From the NCBI GenBank assembly GCA_002392705.1, contig DGHP01000162.1:1-11115 (forward strand): a stretch of DNA of 11,115 nucleotides. Direction: 5' to 3'. The notes under the pieces are model-generated. The model ran no database searches, was not told the origin of the DNA, and was given only the letters and a program-made list of their open reading frames with translations. This stretch comes from Lachnospiraceae bacterium UBA3845 (GTDB taxonomy: Bacteria > Bacillota > Clostridia > Lachnospirales > Lachnospiraceae). Shown one piece after another: positions 5,899-11,115 of this stretch; the stretch's first letter is position 1; every line of letters starts with the position of its first letter. The translations under genes were made by a program, and so were the position numbers.

Positions 5899-7296
5899 TC
5901 ACCGTTTCGTGCGCAGATGCTGCCGGTTCCATCTCCGGATCAGCAGCAATGCAAAAACAGCACCGCATCCTTCACCGGCGATCAGTGCGCAGACCAGCCC
6001 GTAGGTTCCGGCCAGGCTGTTTAAAAGGTACATGAAGGGGATATAGAATACCAGTTCACGGAAACAGGCATGCAGCAGCGTGCCCGCGCCGTACCCTACC
6101 GCCTGCATATAGAAGGATGAATTATAATTCAGGAACTGAAGGGGGGATGCAAGGCAGCGGATTCTCAGAAATACGACTGCAAGAGCGATCGTAGTCAGTA
6201 CCGCTTCGGCGTTTCCGGCCTTGGCGCTCAGAAAAATCCGGCAGATCCATGGCGAACAGACTTCGAACATCAGCAGCGTAACACCCGAAACACATAATCC
6301 GTAAACCCGTGCCATCCGGATCACATCCCGCATTCTCCTGTGATTGCCGGAGCTGTAATTGTAGGCGATGATCGGCAGCATGCCCTGGCAGATTCCGATA
6401 TTGACCGCATTCGGAAGCCGCTCCGCCTTCATCACGATTCCGATGGCGGCAAGTTCCAGATCCCCGTGTCCGGACATCAGAGAGTTCAGGACGATGTTGG
6501 CCAGGTCAAAGAGTCCGGTCAGAAAGGCGGAAGGGACGCCGACACTGAATATTTCCCTGACATCCTCCTTCCGGATCAGCAGCATGGCGCGCACGCTGCA
6601 GCTTAGCGCGGATTCTCCGGAAAGGTGCCAGAGGGTCAGAACCAGATAAATGCAGGCGGCCGCATTGGCGATCAATGTCGCCAGAGCTGCGCCGAACACC
6701 TCCTGCCCCTTCGGAAGAATCACAAACATGAACAGCGGGTCCAGGAGAATATTCAGAATTCCGCCCCCGCTCAGTCCGATGGACGCCTGTCTGGAATATC
6801 CGCTGTTGCGAAGCAGATGCGCCGCAGCTGCGGAGAGAATCACCGGCACATTCCCGATGACAACCACGACGATCAGATACTGCCTGGCAAAGGCCATGGT
6901 ATTCTCTGACGCCCCGAGCAGGAGCAGTATGGGATTCAGAAAAAGCCCGATCAGAAGGGAATACAGGACAGCGATCCCGATCGCGCCGTAAAAGCTGAAA
7001 GCACAGACACTCTTCGCCCGGTCCGCTTTTCCGCTTCCGCTCAGCCTCGCCATCAGGCTTCCGCCTCCGATCCCGAACAGATTGGCGAATGCGACAGTCA
7101 TCATGAAGATGGTGAAGGCGAGGGTAACCGCGGCCGTTTTATATGCATCCCCGGTTCTGCCGATATAGATCGTATCGACCATATTATAGACCAGATTGAT
7201 CAGCTGGCTGATAATGGTCGGAACCGCCATCGTCATCAGGGCGCTGCTCACCGGCATCGACTCAAATAATTCCTTCCTGCCTGCTTCCTTCTTCAT
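5899..7296 (-). CDS. MATE family multidrug/metabolite exporter (MepA/NorM-like)
   Basis: Integral membrane antiporter of 465 residues, expected to export cationic drugs or metabolites using a Na+ or H+ gradient. It has about twelve hydrophobic segments in two similar halves. N-terminal family features include MAVPTIISQLINLVYNMVDT and GIGGGSLMARLSG; the second half includes GVPSAFLTGL and the QGMLPIIAYNYSSG stretch, the MATE motif after the seventh and eighth helices. The ATG at 7296 has an AGAAGG box seven bases upstream. The gene is 109 bp downstream of the HAD gene in the same orientation. A TATAAA (7344-7349) in that gap lacks a good -35, so co-transcription from the 9610-9638 promoter is more likely. 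The substrate cannot be predicted. It is clearly different in sequence from the second MATE protein, so this is not a recent tandem duplication. Confidence 0.93.
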   Translation of the reverse strand: MKKEAGRKELFESMPVSSALMTMAVPTIISQLINLVYNMVDTIYIGRTGDAYKTAAVTLAFTIFMMTVAFANLFGIGGGSLMARLSGSGKADRAKSVCAFSFYGAIGIAVLYSLLIGLFLNPILLLLGASENTMAFARQYLIVVVVIGNVPVILSAAAAHLLRNSGYSRQASIGLSGGGILNILLDPLFMFVILPKGQEVFGAALATLIANAAACIYLVLTLWHLSGESALSCSVRAMLLIRKEDVREIFSVGVPSAFLTGLFDLANIVLNSLMSGHGDLELAAIGIVMKAERLPNAVNIGICQGMLPIIAYNYSSGNHRRMRDVIRMARVYGLCVSGVTLLMFEVCSPWICRIFLSAKAGNAEAVLTTIALAVVFLRIRCLASPLQFLNYNSSFYMQAVGYGAGTLLHACFRELVFYIPFMYLLNSLAGTYGLVCALIAGEGCGAVFALLLIRRWNRQHLRTKR

Positions 7297-7362
7297 TGCC
7301 GAACCTTCTTTCTGTCGTAAGCTCTCCCGACTCTTCTCTGCCTTTTATAGAAGCGCTCACTC

Positions 7363-7378
7363 CCGGATCCTCATCCGG
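7363..7378. promoter_or_regulatory. Small hairpin between the HAD and first-listed MATE genes
   Basis: CCGGAT (7363-7368) and ATCCGG (7373-7378) flank CCTC. There is no T-run on the minus strand after it, so it should not terminate the operon. On the plus strand it is followed by a pyrimidine-rich stretch, but no plus-strand gene leads into it. Its role is unknown. Confidence 0.3.
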
Positions 7379-7405
7379 CCGGGCCCTTCTTTTTCTTTCC
7401 TGTGC

Positions 7406-8083
7406 TCAAAACCTTTCATCTGCAGGCTGTTCAATGATGCCTTTCAGATAATCTCTGGCTTCCAGCAGGGAGTCACAGGCAAAATCGCTCAGCCTGGCAA
7501 TCTCCTCCCCCGCCCTGTCCAGATCATGGATCAGGATCGAATGGCAGCCTGCGGCAGACGCGGAGCGGATCCCGTTCGGGCTGTCCTCAAACACCATGCA
7601 GTCCTCCGGATTTGCTCCCATTAAAGCCGCCGCCTTCAGAAAGATCTCCGGATCCGGCTTGGAGACCTTCACCTCGTCCCCGCAGAGGGTATCGTCGAAA
7701 TATTCCAGAATGCCTGTCCGGTTCCAGTATCTTGACGCGTCCTCCCTCGCGGTCCCTGTCACGATGCACAGCTTCCAGCCGAGGCTTTTCAGGTAATCCA
7801 GCAGTTCCCTCAGGCCCTTCTTCTCGGGAAGTCCCTTCTCATCCAGGTAGCGCAGGATCCACTCATCCCTGTATTTTCTGACCTCCATGTAAGGAGCTTT
7901 CTCACCGAACCAGCTGTGGAACATCTCCTCGTTCGTTTTCTTGTTTCTGCCGCGGAAGGAAAGAATCATCTCATCCGTCAGCGGAATGCCGGTCTTCTTC
8001 GCAGCGTCCCTCCAGCCCAGAAGAGACAGCCGTTCTGTATCAAACATGGTTCCGTCCATGTCAAATAAACCTGTATGCATCAT
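7406..8083 (-). CDS. HAD-superfamily hydrolase (beta-phosphoglucomutase / phosphatase-like)
   Basis: Cytoplasmic phosphatase or phosphomutase of 225 residues, standard for HAD subfamily IA. All four motifs are visible: motif I FDMDGT with nucleophile D8 and acid/base D10; motif II IVTGT with T109; motif III K142 in SKPDP; motif IV E166-D167 in VFEDS. A helical cap lies at about 15-85, and the DTERL after motif I is typical of the PgmB / 2-deoxyglucose-6-phosphatase group. Several ATGs cluster at 8089, 8083 and 8080. I chose 8083 because GGGAGG (8090-8095) is then six bases away, while at 8089 it would abut the start codon. The gene is 48 bp from the upstream MATE stop and probably in the same operon. 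The substrate is unknown: sugar phosphate, nucleotide or another phosphoester. Confidence 0.9.
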   Translation of the reverse strand: MMHTGLFDMDGTMFDTERLSLLGWRDAAKKTGIPLTDEMILSFRGRNKKTNEEMFHSWFGEKAPYMEVRKYRDEWILRYLDEKGLPEKKGLRELLDYLKSLGWKLCIVTGTAREDASRYWNRTGILEYFDDTLCGDEVKVSKPDPEIFLKAAALMGANPEDCMVFEDSPNGIRSASAAGCHSILIHDLDRAGEEIARLSDFACDSLLEARDYLKGIIEQPADERF

Positions 8084-8131
8084 AATCATCCTCCCGAATG
8101 TCTTCGCTGACTGTCTTTCTTTCCGTCCGGA

Positions 8132-9514
8132 TCACTCCGGCAGGGACAGTTTTTTCTTCCAGATCCCGCTCAGATAAAGAATAAGCGTGAGCGCCGCGCC
8201 GATCAGCCAGGTGGTCACCAGACTGTACTGCAGCATGAGGCAGTTGCCCTGGGGCAGCGCTTCCGTTTTGGACAGAGTTACCAGCAGATAGGCCAGCGGA
8301 ACACGGATGATAACGGAGTTGAACAGGGAGATCCACATGGGCGTCATCGTATCTCCCGCGCCGCGCATCGTTCCGGACAGGCACTGGGTCACCTCCATGG
8401 CGATGTAACCCGGCATCAGGATCATCATCATGGAGAAGGACAGCTGAACCAGTTCCTCCGTGTCCGTAAAAATCGCCATCAGGTTTCTTCCGAAAAAGAA
8501 CATGAGAACCGCGATTACGACAGAGGTCGCGACACCGATCATGGTTCCCTGGAATGTTCCCTGCTTCACGCGGTCCATCCGCCTGGCGCCCACATTCTGT
8601 CCGGTAAAGGTCGTAAGCGCCTGACCGAAGGAGAAGGCAGGCATCATGACAAAACCGTCCACGCGCATCACGATGACATTGGCGGCAATGTACTGCTCCC
8701 CGAAGGTATTGGTCAGGGACTGTACGATCAGAAGGGATACGGAAAAGATCGCCTGCGTCAGACCGGAAGGAAGACCAAGCTTCAGAAGGCGCATCATGGG
8801 ATCTTTGCGGAACTTCAGATATCTGCGGTCAAAATCAAACAGCTGCTTCATGCGCATCAGCTTCCTGAGCGAGAGGATCGCTGAGACAAACTGTGCGATG
8901 ATCGTCGCCAGTGCGACGCCCGCCACACCCAGCCCGAAATAGCGGACAAAGACATAGTCCAGAACCGTATTGATGGCTGTCGCAATCAGAAGATACACAA
9001 GCGCTGATATAGAATCGCCGAGTCCGCGCAGAATACCGCCGAGAATATTATAGTAGGACGTGCCCAGGGTTCCAAGAAACAGGATAACCAGATACTGCCA
9101 GGCCCAGTCGATGATGGCCTCCGGGGTACCCAGCAGCTTAAGCAGGGGCCTGGTGAGCAGGGGCACAACCACCATGATGACAACTGACGATACGAAAGTC
9201 ATGTTGATGCAGGTTCCGATCGCGATGGAAAGGCTTTCCCTGTCCCTGGCTCCGAAGGCCTGCGAAACCATGATTCCGGCGCCTACGGAGATTCCGACAA
9301 AAAGCATGAGAAACAGGTTCAGTAAAGGGCCCGCGCTGCCGACCGCAGCCAGGGCGTTGTCCCCCACAAACTTGCCGACGATGATGCTGTCAACCGTATT
9401 ATAGAGCTGCTGCGCAATATTGCCGATCAGCATGGGGACCATGAAAAGGACGATATTGCCTGCCGGAGATCCGACCGTCATGTCAATCGGTTTGAATAAA
9501 TCGCGGAACTTCAA
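8132..9514 (-). CDS. MATE family efflux transporter (NorM/DinF-like)
   Basis: Second multidrug-and-toxin-extrusion antiporter, 460 residues from the chosen start, with about twelve membrane segments. Conserved stretches are PMLIGNIAQQLYNTVDSIIVG near the N-terminus, GGILRGLGDS after the first half, and FGQALTTFTGQNVGAR plus LSGTMRGAGDT in the second half. I place the start at a TTG (9514-9512). A GGAGGAAG ribosome binding site precedes it, and the protein then begins KFRDLFKPIDMT, which suits the family. Upstream in-frame ATGs (9601 and 9541) lack a ribosome binding site, and the 9601 start would translate through the leader hairpin. It is the first gene of a probable operon with the HAD and other MATE genes. 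The substrate is unknown. Confidence 0.93.
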   Translation of the reverse strand: MKFRDLFKPIDMTVGSPAGNIVLFMVPMLIGNIAQQLYNTVDSIIVGKFVGDNALAAVGSAGPLLNLFLMLFVGISVGAGIMVSQAFGARDRESLSIAIGTCINMTFVSSVVIMVVVPLLTRPLLKLLGTPEAIIDWAWQYLVILFLGTLGTSYYNILGGILRGLGDSISALVYLLIATAINTVLDYVFVRYFGLGVAGVALATIIAQFVSAILSLRKLMRMKQLFDFDRRYLKFRKDPMMRLLKLGLPSGLTQAIFSVSLLIVQSLTNTFGEQYIAANVIVMRVDGFVMMPAFSFGQALTTFTGQNVGARRMDRVKQGTFQGTMIGVATSVVIAVLMFFFGRNLMAIFTDTEELVQLSFSMMMILMPGYIAMEVTQCLSGTMRGAGDTMTPMWISLFNSVIIRVPLAYLLVTLSKTEALPQGNCLMLQYSLVTTWLIGAALTLILYLSGIWKKKLSLPE

Positions 9515-9556
9515 GTCTGTACTTCCTCCATTCTTCACCATGCTTGTGTCTAAACA

Positions 9557-9588
9557 GACCGGCAGCCTTATGAAAACAGCTGCCGGTC
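9557..9588 (-). promoter_or_regulatory. Leader hairpin upstream of the MATE operon (possible attenuator)
   Basis: GACCGGCAGC (9557-9566) is the exact inverse complement of GCTGCCGGTC (9579-9588), with a 12-nt loop. On the minus-strand transcript it starts about 15 nt after the predicted start site and is followed by TGTTTAG, a weak U-tract. It could be a leaky terminator/attenuator or an mRNA-stabilising stem. No antiterminator partner or known riboswitch was identified. Confidence 0.55.
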
Positions 9589-9609
9589 CGCATATCTGCA
9601 ATATAAAGT

Positions 9610-9638
9610 ATTATAGCTTTCGCCAAGGCAGCTTGCAA
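9610..9638 (-). promoter_or_regulatory. Promoter of the MATE-HAD-MATE operon
   Basis: On the minus strand TTGCAA (9638-9633), a 17-bp spacer and a perfect TATAAT (9615-9610) form a good sigma-A promoter. Predicted transcription starts near 9603, leaving a leader of about 89 nt that carries the 10-bp hairpin before the TTG start. Confidence 0.7.
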
Positions 9639-9747
9639 TTGTCATATCACGCATATTTTTGCTCTTTCCCGTACATTTGTTTGGCAGTTATTCTTAGTTA
9701 TCCCTGTTTCTTACGCGCCGGCAATTCCGGCCGGGCGGATATGGTTC

Positions 9748-9801
9748 TTCATCACCCCGCCGAAATTGATTTTCATCACCCCGGCGGGTTTGATTTTCAT
9801 C
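9748..9801. repeat. 24-bp imperfect tandem repeat upstream of patB
   Basis: Two adjacent units, 9748-9771 and 9772-9795, match at 20 of 24 positions. Both start TTCATCACCCCG and end TTGATT; a partial third unit (TTCATC) follows at 9796-9801 and abuts the candidate -35 of patB. Position and phasing suggest tandem binding sites for a regulator, but replication slippage is an equally simple origin. Confidence 0.75.
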
Positions 9802-9830
9802 TTGCCTAATTCCATGCCCTGCGCTAGGAT
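9802..9830 (+). promoter_or_regulatory. Candidate patB promoter
   Basis: TTGCCT (9802-9807), a 17-bp spacer and TAGGAT (9825-9830) each match 4 of 6 consensus bases. Transcription would begin near 9837, giving a leader of about 34 nt that contains the GGAGG box. Moderate boxes with an adjacent upstream repeat would fit a regulated promoter. Confidence 0.45.
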
Positions 9831-9870
9831 AAAGAATACCTGCTTACAAAAAAACGGAGGCGATTCTGAT

Positions 9871-11085
9871 ATGAATTATGATTTTACATCTTTATTGGAC
9901 CGGAGAGGAAAAGACGCTTACGCAGTTGATGCGGTCCTTGGCCGCAGCAGCGGCTGGGGCTTTGAACCCACGGGCCCGAAGGAGGGGTTCGACTTTATTC
10001 CCATGTGGGTCGCCGACATGAATTTCGCGACCGCGCCTTCTGTCACCGACGCCATCAGCCGGCGCGTGCAGCATCCCCTGTTCGGATATTATTCAGCCAG
10101 CGATGCTTATTATGACGCGATTATCTCCTGGCATGAAAGACGCCATCATCTCACAGGCCTTAAACGGGAAGACATCGGCTATGAGAACGGTGTCCACGGG
10201 ATGGTGACCAGCGCAATTCAGATTCTGTCCGCTCCCGGCGACAGGATCCTCCTGCATTCCCCGGTCTATGTCGGCTACTCTTCCGATATCGAGGGAACCG
10301 GCAGAAAAGCTGTCTATAGTCCGCTCACGCCTGATGAAAACGGCGTCTGGCGTATGGATTTCGAAGATATGGAGCGCAAAATAAAGGAAAACCGCATCCA
10401 TCTGGTTGTCTTCTGCTCTCCCCACAATCCGACCGGACGCGTCTGGGAGCGATGGGAGCTGGAGAAGGCTTTTGAGATCTTTGAGCGCTATGAGTGCTAT
10501 GTGATCAGCGATGAGATCTGGTGCGACATTATCCTCGGACAGAAGGAGCATATTCCGCTCCTTATGGTAAATGAATGGGCCAGGAGCCATGTCCTCACTG
10601 CCTGTGCGCCGAGCAAGACTTTCAACCTGGCCGGACTGATCGGCAGCTACCATATCATTCCTGACCCCTTCCTGCGCGACCGGCTCCGCCGTTATGAAGA
10701 CAATACGCACTACAATGAGATGAACGTCCTGTCCATGCACGCGCTGATCGGCGCCTACAGTGCGGCGGGCGAAGACTGGGTCGCAGAGCTTGGCAGAGTT
10801 CTCAGAGGGAACGCCGAATATGCCGTCAGTTATATAAATGCCCATTTCCCTGGTGTCTGGACCGCCATGCCGGAGGGTACCTACATGCTCTTCCTTGACT
10901 GCACCGGGAATCTGAAGCAGACCGGCCGGAGTATGGACGAGCTGCTGAAAGCCGGATGGGACGTGGGTGTCGGCTGGCAGGACGGCAGAGACTTCGAGGG
11001 CCCCTGCCATATCCGCCTGAACCTGGCCCTGCCCCGGACGAAACTGGAAGAAGCCATGGAAAGACTCAGAAAATACGTTTTCTAA
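9871..11085 (+). CDS. patB: PLP-dependent C-S beta-lyase, PatB/MalY family
   Basis: Fold-type I aminotransferase-like enzyme of 404 residues, predicted to cleave C-S bonds in cystathionine or cysteine conjugates to pyruvate, ammonia and a thiol. Residues expected to hold the cofactor are visible: Asn186 in SPHNPTG, Asp214 in ISDEIW, Lys249 in APSKTFN (Schiff base), and substrate-carboxylate Arg382 in HIRLNLALP. The MWVADMNF motif (45-52) and FGYY (71-74) are characteristic of MalY/PatB rather than general aspartate aminotransferases. The ATG at 9871 has GGAGG (9856-9860) ten bases upstream; the longer in-frame extension from 9766 runs through the promoter and repeats and lacks a ribosome binding site. 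The gene diverges from the MATE operon. The specific role (methionine synthesis, cysteine conjugate breakdown or sulfide release) cannot be settled. After the stop the last 30 bp hold nothing recognisable. Confidence 0.92.
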   Translation: MNYDFTSLLDRRGKDAYAVDAVLGRSSGWGFEPTGPKEGFDFIPMWVADMNFATAPSVTDAISRRVQHPLFGYYSASDAYYDAIISWHERRHHLTGLKREDIGYENGVHGMVTSAIQILSAPGDRILLHSPVYVGYSSDIEGTGRKAVYSPLTPDENGVWRMDFEDMERKIKENRIHLVVFCSPHNPTGRVWERWELEKAFEIFERYECYVISDEIWCDIILGQKEHIPLLMVNEWARSHVLTACAPSKTFNLAGLIGSYHIIPDPFLRDRLRRYEDNTHYNEMNVLSMHALIGAYSAAGEDWVAELGRVLRGNAEYAVSYINAHFPGVWTAMPEGTYMLFLDCTGNLKQTGRSMDELLKAGWDVGVGWQDGRDFEGPCHIRLNLALPRTKLEEAMERLRKYVF

Positions 11086-11115
11086 GGAAATCAGTCAGGA
11101 ATAAATCAGCGTTTC

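Larger units (their letters stand above)
9515..9870. other. Divergent MATE-patB intergenic region (356 bp)
   Basis: No gene is seen here. From left to right it holds the MATE leader with its hairpin (9557-9588), the MATE operon promoter (9610-9638), an AT-rich spacer, a small GCCGG/CCGGC palindrome (9717-9731), a 24-bp tandem repeat (9748-9795), and the candidate patB promoter (9802-9830) with its ribosome binding site (9856-9860). Confidence 0.6.

Noticed and set aside
9515..9601. N-terminal extension of the second MATE protein from an ATG at 9601
   Set aside because: It has no ribosome binding site, starts at the predicted transcript start, and translates through the leader hairpin. The TTG at 9514 has a perfect GGAGG.
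10093..11010. 305-codon minus-strand frame opposite patB
   Set aside because: It lies entirely antisense to a well-conserved PLP enzyme and shows no family motif; a GC-rich shadow frame.

Overview
The window looks like chromosomal DNA of a moderately GC-rich member of the Bacillota, most likely Clostridia (a Lachnospiraceae-like relative). The reasons are strong AGGAGG-type ribosome binding sites, a TTG start behind a perfect GGAGG, a CysL/YwfK-like LysR regulator, a tRNA-Gly with no encoded CCA, and a mix of MATE exporters, a HAD phosphatase and a PatB/MalY C-S lyase. The assignment is by eye. One feature argues for caution: the sulfate-binding protein has a plain signal-peptidase-I signal and no lipobox.

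Region 1 (1-4232, minus strand) is a sulfate/thiosulfate ABC uptake operon. In transcription order it holds sbp (binding protein), one gene encoding a CysT-CysW fusion (both permeases in one 609-residue chain), a 222-bp structured gap, cysA (ATPase), and the first 28 codons of a cobU-like cobinamide kinase gene that leaves the window. sbp to cysTW is 15 bp. The cobU ribosome binding site overlaps the cysA stop, so cobU probably belongs to the same transcript.

Region 2 (4233-5574) is a 454-bp divergent intergenic stretch with a perfect TATAAT box for sbp, a candidate lysR promoter and two 62-bp-spaced direct repeats. A plus-strand LysR gene follows and is the likely regulator of the sulfate operon. 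Region 3 (5709-5832) is a lone tRNA-Gly(CCC) with a strong intrinsic terminator.

Region 4 (5899-9514, minus strand) is a probable operon of MATE exporter, HAD phosphatase and second MATE exporter. It is driven from a good promoter at about 9610-9638, and its leader contains a 10-bp perfect hairpin. Region 5 (9515-11085) is a divergent intergenic stretch with 24-bp tandem repeats, followed by a plus-strand PLP-dependent PatB/MalY C-S lyase gene.

The theme is sulfur: sulfate import with its regulator at one end and a cysteine/cystathionine C-S lyase at the other, separated by an export/phosphatase operon. No mobile element, CRISPR array, phage gene or clear unknown multi-gene system was seen. 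The unusual points are the permease fusion, the structured cysTW-cysA gap, and the repeat arrays in both divergent regulatory regions.
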